Positions 8,728-17,439 of a stretch of 38,921 nucleotides of DNA are shown here, one piece after another (positions within the stretch are counted from its first letter, which is position 1; each line of letters begins with the position of its first letter). Location: positions 1 to 38,921 of IMG/VR virus record IMGVR_UViG_3300022538_000399; one strand, given 5' to 3'. Below the pieces are notes generated by a model. That model made no database searches and was not told where the DNA came from. It worked only from the letters and a program-made list of their open reading frames with translations. The translations under genes were made by a program, and so were the position numbers. This stretch comes from a virus.

Positions 8728-10500
8728 TTATAGCTCCTTTCCATTTAGGCTGGAATTGCTTGCAAGTTCGATGCAAACATTAGCTCCATTTGGATAAAAT
8801 AATTTTTTTGAACTAGTAAGTTTTTTAGTAAGACTACAAATTCCCCAAAATATATGACTTGTCATTCTTGCCACCAATGATGGTTTTTTATGTATTTCAA
8901 GTTTATGTTTCATGGTTTGCAATACTGGTTCAGCAAGAAATCGCTTAACATGTTTAACTATGCTCGGATGTGCCTTACAAAGACTAATTATTTTTTTAGC
9001 AACCTGATAATAACCAATCAATGTTTCAGGATGTAGTTTTCTTGCACAATATACCCTCGTTACATGCGCTTGTCGAGAATCAGCACCGTATAGATATGAA
9101 AATAGGATACAACCAACAACACGGGTAACCTCTTTTGCGACTTGTGCCATTGGCCTAAGTGGTTCTTTTACAGCTTTTCTAACGACTCGCATACCTTCCT
9201 TGCCAACTACATCCTCTCTAACTCTTCTTGTTTCTTGTTCAATATCACCCCAATAACGTCTATGTTCTTCCTCTAATTTTTTTCCTGTTGCTTCGGTCGC
9301 TTCTGGTTCCATAGCCATCATGGCAGGCAAGGCAAGCATTCCCCAAGGAGTCATGCCCATTCCTATCAAATAAGCAGTCCAAGTAGCAGTTCCAAGCAAT
9401 CCATATCCATGCTGATGAGATGCCTTTGCTCCAAGCATTTTTGACCCATAATATCCCATAGGATAACCCATCATCCCATACCCAACAGCAGAGACTGGGC
9501 CTGTACCAGCAAGGGGGCCTCCTGCTGCTGGTGTAGCAGTTGCAGGAGTTGCCATTGATACTTCGGCTCCGGCTCCTGCTCCGGCTCCTGCTCCTTGCGT
9601 ATAAGCACTGGGAGCAGTAATTAAGCCTGCTTCAGCTCCTGCTCCGGCCTCTAAACCCAAAGCTCCTGCTCCTGATTCAGTAAAAAGAGCCGCTTCCACG
9701 CCAGGTGTAAGTCCAGCGACTTGTCCGCCTGCACCACCAAACTTTGCTGAAAGGGCGGTATATTCAGGTGAGCCATAAATTAATGCGCCACTTGCTGTCC
9801 TACTTGCTAAGGCATATGGCGCTGCCATCGCTTGAGTAGGTCCTTCTAATGCCATCTTTGTTTGTTGAGAAAGAATATCAGGTGCTACCTGTCCCTCTTG
9901 TCCAGAAACTAATGCTTTCATTGTTTGTTCTGCGGTTACTTGTTGACTCGGAGCAGCTGCTCTCGTCATAGTTCCTGCCTCTAATGCCTGTTGCGCTTCT
10001 ACCGTAGTAGCCATTGCTTGTCTGGTTGCAAGTGGTAATGCTTCTGGTCTATTTATAGCAAACAGCTCAGCACCTGGATAAGGTGGAGCAGCTAAACCTC
10101 CAGTTCCAGTTATTGCTGGAACAGTACTTGCTGCTGGTGCAAGCGCATTATACATCTGATAACCCTGAAGTGCCTGCATGCCTAATTGAGCAGCTTGCAA
10201 GCCCTGACCTATTCCAGTTTGCCTTTGCTGTAATCCCTGCTGACTTTGCATAAAAGCTAATTGTTCTTGCTCAAATGCTTCCTGAGCCGTCATTTGCTCT
10301 CGCTGTAAACCTAATCGTTCTCTACCAAGTTCTATTTCCCGACCTCTTGCAAGTTCGGTTTGAGCCATTTCCCGCCCAGTAAGTTTTTCCTGTTCTCTCT
10401 GGGCATATAAAGAAGTTAAATAGGGTATTTGTGACTCTATTAAAGCCCTATAACTTGGTCGTCTTCGTCTGCCAGTAACTGCACCGAATTGGTAAGCCAT
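8728..10500 (-). CDS. Internal core/ejection-type protein, Ala-Gly-rich, with Cys-led C-terminal domain
   Basis: 590 residues. Residues 35-110 are an Arg/Glu/Gln coiled coil. Residues 110-330 are Ala/Gly/Pro/Gln low complexity, including an alternating Gly-Ala tract. Residues about 335-395 are hydrophobic and Met/Gly-rich (MGYPMGYYGSK, then PWGMLALPAMMAM), suiting membrane insertion. The C-terminal ~130 residues start with CILFSYLYG and continue ARKLHPETLIGYYQVAKKI. That arrangement resembles a degenerate Cys-led (CFI-box-like) C-terminal domain seen on other phage proteins, but this is only similarity by eye. No good ribosome-binding site lies close to the ATG; the nearest, GAGGGAG, is about 20 bases upstream. 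Confidence 0.65.
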   Translation of the reverse strand: MAYQFGAVTGRRRRPSYRALIESQIPYLTSLYAQREQEKLTGREMAQTELARGREIELGRERLGLQREQMTAQEAFEQEQLAFMQSQQGLQQRQTGIGQGLQAAQLGMQALQGYQMYNALAPAASTVPAITGTGGLAAPPYPGAELFAINRPEALPLATRQAMATTVEAQQALEAGTMTRAAAPSQQVTAEQTMKALVSGQEGQVAPDILSQQTKMALEGPTQAMAAPYALASRTASGALIYGSPEYTALSAKFGGAGGQVAGLTPGVEAALFTESGAGALGLEAGAGAEAGLITAPSAYTQGAGAGAGAGAEVSMATPATATPAAGGPLAGTGPVSAVGYGMMGYPMGYYGSKMLGAKASHQHGYGLLGTATWTAYLIGMGMTPWGMLALPAMMAMEPEATEATGKKLEEEHRRYWGDIEQETRRVREDVVGKEGMRVVRKAVKEPLRPMAQVAKEVTRVVGCILFSYLYGADSRQAHVTRVYCARKLHPETLIGYYQVAKKIISLCKAHPSIVKHVKRFLAEPVLQTMKHKLEIHKKPSLVARMTSHIFWGICSLTKKLTSSKKLFYPNGANVCIELASNSSLNGKEL

Positions 10501-10529
10501 TGTTTTTATACGTTTTTCAACGTCTCCCT

Positions 10530-11114
10530 CTATTTAAAACAACTATTATTTTTTAAATACTCTTCAAGCTGTTCTTTATTATTATTGCCGTAACCGTATT
10601 GATGGTGAAAATTTACATGACACTTTTTACAAAAAGTTATTCCATTTTGGATAGCTATTTGTAATTCAGGATTATCTCTATAAGATTCTATATGATGAGC
10701 ATTAAGATTTCCGCCTTTTTTATCTCCACAACATTGGCATTTGTAATTATCTTTTTTATAAACAGCCTCCCGCCATTCAAAATAATCAGGGTATGCCCTA
10801 TTATTATAACGATCTTCATTAGTAAGATTCGGATTCCACCTATGATTGTTTTTACCACTCATTTTCATACATGACTCTTTTGAATGTTTCCTACCAGAAG
10901 ATGCTTCCGATAATTTTTTTCGTGTTTCTTTTGAAAGATTTTCTTTCTTATGCACTTCAACCATTTTTTTTAGTGTTTTTTTTGAGTGCTTTATACCACG
11001 ACGATTATGCCCTTTTATAAAACGAACAGGTTGATCTTTTTTCCAACCATGACAAGATCGAGTTCGTTTAGCTATTGGTGCTGGATTTCCACAGCCACAT
11101 TCACAAAGTTTGAT
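10530..11114 (-). CDS. HNH endonuclease with NUMOD3-like repeats; probable ATC start
   Basis: The ATG at 10964 gives 144 residues, but the frame continues upstream with no ATG, GTG or TTG. The extension reads KLCECGCGNPAPIAKR followed by PVRFIKGHNRRG, which I recognise as the usual N-terminus of phage HNH endonucleases of this type, normally beginning MKLCECGCG. Exactly where that Met should be there is ATC (11112-11114), 8 bases after AAGGAG. I therefore model 194 residues. Basic NUMOD3-like repeats (LSKETRKKLSEASSGRKHS) precede the HNH core: CQCCG, AHHIE, then FCKKCHVNFH. It probably acts as a free-standing homing nuclease inserted between structural genes. Confidence 0.75.
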   Translation of the reverse strand: MKLCECGCGNPAPIAKRTRSCHGWKKDQPVRFIKGHNRRGIKHSKKTLKKMVEVHKKENLSKETRKKLSEASSGRKHSKESCMKMSGKNNHRWNPNLTNEDRYNNRAYPDYFEWREAVYKKDNYKCQCCGDKKGGNLNAHHIESYRDNPELQIAIQNGITFCKKCHVNFHHQYGYGNNNKEQLEEYLKNNSCFK

Positions 11115-11115
11115 T

Positions 11116-11586
11116 TTAGTAACTCCTTGTTCCCATCATTCTTGCTATATCCAGGTAAGCTTTAGCCATTTTTTGTTTTTGTTTCATTCCCTGCCAGCCG
11201 ATAAGACCAGATACTCCGATACCAGCTACACCTAAAGCGGTGGATATAGGCAGTTGTTTTTTACCGAACTCAAATTGTTCACGCCTGAGTCCAAGCAAGG
11301 ACTGTTCTGCTCTCATTCTACTCTCAAATCTTTCTTTACCGAGAGTCAGTTCTTCTTTTCCAAGTTCATACCGTTGCGTTTGAGTCTTGGCTCTTAATGC
11401 CAGTTGTTTTTTACGATATTTCTTTTCAGCTCCAAGCCGTGTTGATTGAATCATCTTTCTTGATTCTACATCTCCAAAGCTCTCATCAAGCATAGCAGTA
11501 TTAACAATCGCTTTTTGGTCAGGAGTCATTCTTCGTAGTTTTAATAATGCTCTCTGGTATCTTGGATGTTCATTCCAGTTAATCAT
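11116..11586 (-). CDS. Small coiled-coil protein with C-terminal membrane segment (internal virion candidate)
   Basis: 156 residues. Residues 50-115 are a strongly charged Arg/Lys/Gln/Glu coiled coil (KKYRKKQLALRAK, then LGLRREQFEFGKKQ). Residues 117-135 are hydrophobic and Gly-rich (STALGVAGIGVSGLIGW), compatible with a transmembrane helix. The design (coiled coil then Gly-rich hydrophobic segment) mirrors the N-terminal half of the 590-residue protein two genes downstream, so a small ejection or core protein is plausible. The start ATG overlaps the previous gene's stop by 4 bases. Family not recognised. Confidence 0.6.
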   Translation of the reverse strand: MINWNEHPRYQRALLKLRRMTPDQKAIVNTAMLDESFGDVESRKMIQSTRLGAEKKYRKKQLALRAKTQTQRYELGKEELTLGKERFESRMRAEQSLLGLRREQFEFGKKQLPISTALGVAGIGVSGLIGWQGMKQKQKMAKAYLDIARMMGTRSY

Positions 11587-12014
11587 TGCTGCTCCTTAAC
11601 AATCGTTTTTATGTTTTGTGTCCATTCTTTATTGCCTTCATTCCATATATATTTATTTCCATCATCCGGCATTAGAGTTGGAGCTTTCCATCTACAATCT
11701 TCATCTAAAACCCATGACTTATAAGGTTTTTGTGGAATAAAAGCATTTTTATTTTCGTTAAAAGTGTATCCAATACCAGCATAATTTTTTCTTATTTTAC
11801 CTGTGTAAGACGTTTGTTTCCAGTTTCCACCTAAAAGTTTATTGCAAAAAGCTATACCTGTGGCTTCGTCTGGTGCGTCTGCATCGCTTACTACGATAAC
11901 TCTTAAAACTTTATTGTTTTCATCTAATTCTGCAAAATAAGATACATTATTTTCGCCAAATGCTGAAAAACTTAAAAGCGAGAATATGATTATTGTTAAA
12001 AATAATCTTTTCAT
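11583..12014 (-). CDS. Exported small virion protein of marine-phage type
   Basis: 143 residues. Residues 1-20 are a Sec signal peptide (MKRLFLTIIIFSLLSFSAFG). The mature protein starts YFAELDENNKVLRVIVVSD and continues NWKQTSYTG, YAGIGYTFNENKNAFIPQKP, YKSWVLDEDCRWKAP and a final DDGNKYIWNE segment. This order is highly characteristic of a small structural protein common in cyanophages and other environmental phages, which normally starts at the equivalent of the Phe-Ala position and has no leader peptide. The added signal peptide is therefore unusual. It overlaps the next gene by 4 bases. Confidence 0.75.
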   Translation of the reverse strand: MKRLFLTIIIFSLLSFSAFGENNVSYFAELDENNKVLRVIVVSDADAPDEATGIAFCNKLLGGNWKQTSYTGKIRKNYAGIGYTFNENKNAFIPQKPYKSWVLDEDCRWKAPTLMPDDGNKYIWNEGNKEWTQNIKTIVKEQQ

Positions 12015-12023
12015 TCACTTCTC

Positions 12024-12857
12024 CTATTTATATTGATAACGAACAACCACGATACCTGAACCACCGGAAGCTCCAGCCCCCGTTGAACCACCACCACCTC
12101 CGCCGGTATTAGCAGTTCCGTTTGTAGCTGACCCTATTCCAGCAAATCCAGCCCCTCCACCATATGATGCCGTTCCTGCTGTATAGCCACCTTCGCAACC
12201 ACCACCGCCTCCGCCAGCGTAATTCAAAGCAGCGCCTGAAATTGAAGAAGACGATCCAGCTCCACCATTGCCACCACCTACAAGCGTTACTCCATTAGCT
12301 CCTACTGCACCTGCACCACCACCGCCGCCGCCTGGGTATGAGTCGCTTCCAGCACCACCGTCACCACCAGCTTCACACTGTCCAGCAGGAGTGGCTGAAC
12401 CGCCAGTTTTATTATAACCGCCTCCGCCACCAGAACCTCCAGCAACTCCATTTACATTAGCAGCACCACCATTACCACCACCAACTGATATGATAGAATC
12501 AAATACAGAATTTGATCCCCCTGCACCAGGCGCACCGCCAGCACCTATTGTTACTGTTTTTGCACCTGGCGTTATTACAAGAGTGGTTGTTCTATATCCG
12601 CCAGCACCACCAGCTCCGTTTTTTCCACCAGCACCGGCAGCAACTACAAGATAGGTAACCGTACCGCCGTTTGAAACTGTTAGTGTTCCAGTACTAGTAA
12701 AGGTATGGATTTTGTAATCACCATCAGTGGTTTCAGTTCCACCTGAAGCTATTAAAAATTTTCCACCAGCCGTTCCTAAAATAGCTGGTCTAAGTATTGC
12801 ATAGGCAGTCCCAACCATAACAAAAACAATCAGAATGCTTAATAATATTTTTTTCAT
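12024..12857 (-). CDS. Exported glycine-rich adhesin / tail-fibre tip protein
   Basis: 277 residues. Residues 1-19 are a Sec signal peptide (MKKILLSILIVFVMVGTAYA). After a short beta region (KIHTFTSTGTLTVSNG, then YLVVAAGAGG) nearly the whole protein is Gly-rich, with many runs of 4-6 glycines separated by short turns, and ends GGSGIVVVRYQYK. This is the architecture of the Gly-rich phage tail-fibre/adhesin domain (the phage S16-type adhesin forms a polyglycine-II sandwich). It lies in a block with other fibre genes. The adhesin assignment is good; the specificity is unknown, and the leader peptide is unexpected. Confidence 0.8.
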   Translation of the reverse strand: MKKILLSILIVFVMVGTAYAILRPAILGTAGGKFLIASGGTETTDGDYKIHTFTSTGTLTVSNGGTVTYLVVAAGAGGKNGAGGAGGYRTTTLVITPGAKTVTIGAGGAPGAGGSNSVFDSIISVGGGNGGAANVNGVAGGSGGGGGYNKTGGSATPAGQCEAGGDGGAGSDSYPGGGGGGAGAVGANGVTLVGGGNGGAGSSSSISGAALNYAGGGGGGCEGGYTAGTASYGGGAGFAGIGSATNGTANTGGGGGGSTGAGASGGSGIVVVRYQYK

Positions 12858-12860
12858 ATT

Positions 12861-13922
12861 TTATGCACCGCCGTCTGTTACTGTTGTTCCGACACCAGAT
12901 GATACCATCCAGTCATAAGCACCGGCTCCGGTTTGAAATGCCCAAAACGTCATTGAATTACCTACCGCTGGAGTTGCAATAGAAGCCTTGTCTCCGTCAG
13001 TTAATGCTGTTCCATTTAGATATATTTTATCGCCAGTATTAGCCTTTAAATGAAATGCACCTGCTCCAGCCGTTGCAATATGAACGATTCCATTAAGCCC
13101 TTCGGCTGCGGCAGGAAGTGTTTGCGTGTTCGCTGCCCCCTGACCATAATTATTTATAAATGTTCCTGAGCATTCCGCAGCAGTAAGTGTGTCTGTAGCT
13201 GCCTGAACTACTTCTGTGGCTGTTATTATTGTGGCTGCTATCTGACTCTGCATCTGGAAATTAGTACCGTCATATACTACTGTTAGTATTTGACCAGCTT
13301 CGATATCTCCAGTAGCAGGATCTTGGTCATGTAATTTTTTTATATCAATTGCACCAAGAGCATTTACATTTAAGGTACATGCTCCTGTATTAGCTGTCTT
13401 AGCGTAAAAATGTACTACCATGCCTGTTACATAGGCTGCTACCGCTGGGACATAGGTAGCTACGTAAGTGTCCGAAGCTTGAGCATCAGCCACATAAGTC
13501 ATTGTTCCAGCTTGAAGCACGTAAGCAAGATTGTCTGGCACAAGCGCCTTATCTGTAGCAGTACCAGCTATTGCTTCTGTGTTGGTAGATATTTCAATCG
13601 TACCTTCCACCGTAGTTGAAGCAGCAGGTTTTACTTCTGTTAATAACCACCTTTTATCTCCGGCATTTGTGTCGGGTGAAATAATATCCGGTGAGCTTTC
13701 AGTAGCGGCAGAAGTAGAATCAAGTACATAAAAATAAGTTCCTGTCGATATTCTAACCGTGCAAACATCACCATCGCTTAAAAGCGAACCGTTTATGGCA
13801 TCAAGACAACCAGAAGTGCCACCTGTTAAGACATATGCTCCGTAAGACTCTACGGTGGCATGAGCAATACCGCCCATAAAAATAAAACAAGTTATGAATA
13901 ACGATAATAATAATTTTTTCAT
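12861..13922 (-). CDS. Exported tail-fibre protein with phage_fiber_2-like repeat
   Basis: 353 residues starting with a Sec signal peptide (MKKLLLSLFITCFIF, cleavage near GGIAHA). Residues about 95-130 read STTVEGTIEISTNTEAIAG followed by TDKALVPDNLAYVL, the fibre repeat found in many phage tail fibres. The C-terminal half is Ala/Gly/Thr-rich beta sequence ending WMVSSGVGTTVTDGGA. The start codon overlaps the stop of the 966-residue tail protein (TAATG) with GGAAGGA just upstream, showing translational coupling to a bona fide tail gene. A fibre is likely; receptor unknown. Confidence 0.8.
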   Translation of the reverse strand: MKKLLLSLFITCFIFMGGIAHATVESYGAYVLTGGTSGCLDAINGSLLSDGDVCTVRISTGTYFYVLDSTSAATESSPDIISPDTNAGDKRWLLTEVKPAASTTVEGTIEISTNTEAIAGTATDKALVPDNLAYVLQAGTMTYVADAQASDTYVATYVPAVAAYVTGMVVHFYAKTANTGACTLNVNALGAIDIKKLHDQDPATGDIEAGQILTVVYDGTNFQMQSQIAATIITATEVVQAATDTLTAAECSGTFINNYGQGAANTQTLPAAAEGLNGIVHIATAGAGAFHLKANTGDKIYLNGTALTDGDKASIATPAVGNSMTFWAFQTGAGAYDWMVSSGVGTTVTDGGA

Positions 13923-16822
13923 TATCTATCCTTCCTTACAAAAGAATATTCCATCCCCCATGCTATAGGTTGGAATCCTTTAGCCGAATCATCAGTTGTT
14001 AATTGAAATCCAAAACCATGCGCCCAACCTAATATATCTAATATTCCTGTTGTTCTTACCAATCGGTACATTCCTTCAGCCAAACTTAATTCTAAAGAGC
14101 CAAGACCGGCAGAACTCCATATAAAATCATCTGTATCAGTCCATACAAAAGCCGAAGTATCTGCCCATACAAAATCTGTGCCTTCTGACATATTAGTATC
14201 GGCATAATAACTTAATTTTAAATCGTGGTCTTCGGTTATTCTTTTTGCGACAATCTTTACTCGCCTGACTCTGGTTTTATCCCATATACTGCCTGTCGGC
14301 CAAAAATCGCCAGTTACAACCTTTTGAGTAATACCTGTTCCATTCCAGCTTGTACCGTCTTCTAGTTGCATCATATATCCAGAATCTATTCCGGCATAAA
14401 TATATTGAGTTCCATATTCATCTATAACCCTGAAAGCGCATTGAGGACGTCCTGCTGAACCTGTTGATTTTTCGTACCATTTCTTTCTTACAAGATCATA
14501 AACAAACCATTTATTATTAGTTATCTGACTTGCGCCGGAAGGAATTAATAAATTATATTCCTTATAGGTAGCATCAAACCAGCCTCTTGAATTTTCAATT
14601 GCATCAAAATTAATACAGTCTGTTTCATTGGGGTCAAAATATTTATCAATCCCACGAATCGGAATTAGTACAGCTCCGTCAAATATCATCGGGCCAGCAT
14701 AAGATAACCAGATAGCAACATTTCTCTCAATATCTGTTGCTATTTGAAATCCTACTTCTGCATTATCTAAAGTCAATGGTGCAGGACAGCCGACAGTGAA
14801 CGATACTGGAAGTATTTTAAAATTTTCCGGCCCATCTCCGGTTAATAAATAGGTTTCGCTATTTTTCAGACCAAGCCATGAAACAATAACATTAGAACCG
14901 AACCTGTTATATATTTGTGTTCCACAGGTAAGATCATCGGAATTTCCAAAATATAAACTCTGTTCTTTATTCTTGCTTGATTCATCACCGTTAAGCATTT
15001 GGGGGGAATTAGATACAGAATAATCAACCCTGTTTCCCTCTTTTCCTTCAGTATCCCCGCATAAAAGAAGTCTGTTTCTATAAGATGACGGAAACTTATA
15101 TGCTCTGATAGTTTGCTGTGACGGTACGCCAGCTACAAGGTCAATAACTATTTCTGGTTCTCTATCAATAGTAAAAACTACCGTGTCTCCAGAAGCCTCG
15201 TCTGCTCCAAGAGTATCGTTGGTAATAGTAATAACTGTGGATGTAACCTTAACTACTGCAAATACGCCGTTGTTTGTGTCTGTTCCTGCAACTTCAATAT
15301 ATTCTCCGGCTTTAACTCCAGCGGTTACAAAATTCCCTGCTGCCGTAGTAATAGTATCCGGGTCGTTTGTTTTGCTAAAAGTTATATCGGTTCTTATATA
15401 TTTAGGAGTTGAACCGGAAAGAGTCGCACTTGAAACTATTTTGTAGGCATAACCTTTTTTGCCGAATAATTCTGTTTTAGTTTCGTCTGTTTCGGATGGC
15501 GGATTCCAACTCGCCAAACCGCTTTGACCGAATACTTTACTATTAGCCACAGTACCATCAGTAACAGTCCCAACAGTTGTCCATGTAACACCTTGTCTGT
15601 AATAGATTGTAGCTGTTGCAGCATTCTGGTTTACAAGAGTTCCCAAGAGCGTATAATTAATCGCCGACATACGTTCTTCAAACATTACAACTATATAATC
15701 AGACGTAGTTAAACCATCAAGAATACCACCTATGGGAAGTTCTTCATAAGACGAAGCGTTTACCTGAAGCGTATAATCCTCAAAAGTTCCGGTTGAATCC
15801 CTATATATCTGAAATGCTATCGGCTGTCTTTTAACTCCATCCCATATATCAACAATATCCTGCCAGGGAGCATTAACCGTAACAAAACTGACTGCTGGAC
15901 TTCCGTCAGTAATCGCAAACTGATAAGCATATAAATAAAGATTCTCAAAGTGAAATGGTTTTGCGGTATCAACAGTCGAGTCGAAAGTCATTGTGCCGGA
16001 CTGAGCTAAAGACTTACCACTGGAAGATGTATTGTCAGATAAATTACCTACTGATACAAAACTTGAACCATTCCAAACTTTACCGCTTGTAGTTGAAGTA
16101 GCGGTATTGGCTGTTTTTACTGTATATTTAACCGCTTGAATTGGTCTTGGAGTAAATACAAGCCAGTTTCTTGTAGTAGCACCGATTAAAACAATGTTGT
16201 TGGGAGAATCATCAAGGGTGGTATTAACTCTTTCAGTATATTCTATCGGATTGGTACGACTTGAATCAGAACAGGTAAAAAATGCCGAACATCGCTGTTC
16301 ATTACCTGCCCAGATAATTACCTCTTTACCGTTGCAGTATATTACATCATTACTTACTGTAGTAAATAAACCAAGTCCTGAACCGGAAACATCGGTATGT
16401 AAAACATCTGGAGAAAAATCACCCTGACTTCCAATATCTGTCTGATTTTGTAATACCTGCGAAGAAGTTAGACCAGCATTTTCGGCTTGGACAATAACAT
16501 ATGAATCTATATCGTAATTTGTTCTTAATTGATGACCATTCCTAATTTTAAGAGAAGTAGTTAAAGCAGTAGTATTTACTTTTGTATATCCAGAAATACC
16601 TTCTAAACGGTCATCTTTATAACGTAAATTCTGTAATATTTTAAAATTATTCGGGCCGATATTAGCAGGGTCGATATCCGGCATCCATGCTCCGTTAAAC
16701 GGAAACTGGACGTACTGGTATGCTTGTCTGTCTTGTGCATGTGCGCTAACACAAAACAATACTGCAAAAATCAGACATATAAATAATTTACCGCTTCGGA
16801 GCGTCTGCCTCTTCTTTTTGAT
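13922..16822 (-). CDS. Large podoviral tail protein with an N-terminal signal peptide; probable ATC start
   Basis: A TTG at 16759 gives 945 residues, but it would cut through a hydrophobic leader. The frame is open back to 16827 and reads KKKRQTLRSGK, then LFICLIFAVLFCV, then SAHAQ, a textbook Sec signal peptide. The only start-like codon that includes it is ATC at 16820-16822, 6 bases after AGGAG; this gives 966 residues and a 35-base overlap with the adaptor gene. The mature N-terminus (PFNGAWMPDIDPANIG, then LQNLRYKDDRLEGISGYTK) matches a podophage tail/stopper-type family as I recall it. A DPDTIT-type domain (DNA about 15170-15390) is shared with the connector-like protein upstream. Role: tail or nozzle component. 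Confidence 0.75.
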   Translation of the reverse strand: MKKKRQTLRSGKLFICLIFAVLFCVSAHAQDRQAYQYVQFPFNGAWMPDIDPANIGPNNFKILQNLRYKDDRLEGISGYTKVNTTALTTSLKIRNGHQLRTNYDIDSYVIVQAENAGLTSSQVLQNQTDIGSQGDFSPDVLHTDVSGSGLGLFTTVSNDVIYCNGKEVIIWAGNEQRCSAFFTCSDSSRTNPIEYTERVNTTLDDSPNNIVLIGATTRNWLVFTPRPIQAVKYTVKTANTATSTTSGKVWNGSSFVSVGNLSDNTSSSGKSLAQSGTMTFDSTVDTAKPFHFENLYLYAYQFAITDGSPAVSFVTVNAPWQDIVDIWDGVKRQPIAFQIYRDSTGTFEDYTLQVNASSYEELPIGGILDGLTTSDYIVVMFEERMSAINYTLLGTLVNQNAATATIYYRQGVTWTTVGTVTDGTVANSKVFGQSGLASWNPPSETDETKTELFGKKGYAYKIVSSATLSGSTPKYIRTDITFSKTNDPDTITTAAGNFVTAGVKAGEYIEVAGTDTNNGVFAVVKVTSTVITITNDTLGADEASGDTVVFTIDREPEIVIDLVAGVPSQQTIRAYKFPSSYRNRLLLCGDTEGKEGNRVDYSVSNSPQMLNGDESSKNKEQSLYFGNSDDLTCGTQIYNRFGSNVIVSWLGLKNSETYLLTGDGPENFKILPVSFTVGCPAPLTLDNAEVGFQIATDIERNVAIWLSYAGPMIFDGAVLIPIRGIDKYFDPNETDCINFDAIENSRGWFDATYKEYNLLIPSGASQITNNKWFVYDLVRKKWYEKSTGSAGRPQCAFRVIDEYGTQYIYAGIDSGYMMQLEDGTSWNGTGITQKVVTGDFWPTGSIWDKTRVRRVKIVAKRITEDHDLKLSYYADTNMSEGTDFVWADTSAFVWTDTDDFIWSSAGLGSLELSLAEGMYRLVRTTGILDILGWAHGFGFQLTTDDSAKGFQPIAWGMEYSFVRKDR

Positions 16823-17438
16823 CTTTTACTCCTAACCCCTGTAAAAACATTTTATAATAAAAAGTCGCTTTTGCACCGCCATCTGCTGAAATATCCACAT
16901 CTTTAGAATATGCCCTGTAAAGAAGATAATTAACCAAAACGTGTTTATAAATATCATCAAGATTAATATTTGAAGATATTGCAGATATAGTTGGCGGGAT
17001 TGAGGCATAAATCATGTCAACATAACCAAAACTGCTCGAAGGCTGTGGCGGGTACACATAAAAACGTGTAGGATCTCTCGAATCAAACATAAAATGTTCA
17101 ACCGTTGCTGATGCTGTAGCCTTATGCCAACTCCTGTCAATTGCATCAAAAGACTTTTTATCAATTAGCGTAATAACATCTCCAATGGTAGAACCGTTTG
17201 TTCCCATATTCCTGACAATATCAATTAAATGAATAGCGCCAGAAGGAAGGGATTGCCTTGTTCCTTCAACGAGAACAACATCATCATTGATTATATATAT
17301 ATCCGGTTTATGAATTGCTGTTTCTTTCTCTCCGTCTTTTAGATATCCAAATAGCTCTGCTTCTGTCCAATGGTCATTATCTGAATCCATTAAAATCAGT
17401 TCAGCATCATCAACTACGGATTGTGCGGTTATACTCAT
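16788..17438 (-). CDS. Head-tail adaptor protein (gp8/gp11-like, DUF6682 type)
   Basis: 216 residues. The N-terminus has the pattern SVVDDAELILMDSDNDHWTEAELFGYLKDGEKE, typical of podophage adaptor proteins in which a helix and a WTEAELLxWLNDGQ-like motif precede a run on loading and position (text split here: WTEAELFGYLKDGE). Further matches are IVLVEGTRQSLPSGAIHLID-like and PTRFYVYPPQPSS segments, and a helical C-terminus (LLYRAYSKDVD). The adaptor ring joins portal and nozzle. It is preceded by the connector-like gene and followed by the large tail protein, as expected. Confidence 0.8.
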   Translation of the reverse strand: MSITAQSVVDDAELILMDSDNDHWTEAELFGYLKDGEKETAIHKPDIYIINDDVVLVEGTRQSLPSGAIHLIDIVRNMGTNGSTIGDVITLIDKKSFDAIDRSWHKATASATVEHFMFDSRDPTRFYVYPPQPSSSFGYVDMIYASIPPTISAISSNINLDDIYKHVLVNYLLYRAYSKDVDISADGGAKATFYYKMFLQGLGVKDQKEEADAPKR

Positions 17439-17439
17439 A

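Noticed and set aside
16741-16800. Frameshift explanation for the tail protein start (ATG at about 16768 in another frame)
   Set aside because: It would need an indel in a short T run and yields a leader without basic residues; the ATC model needs no indel and gives a complete signal peptide. Kept as an alternative only.
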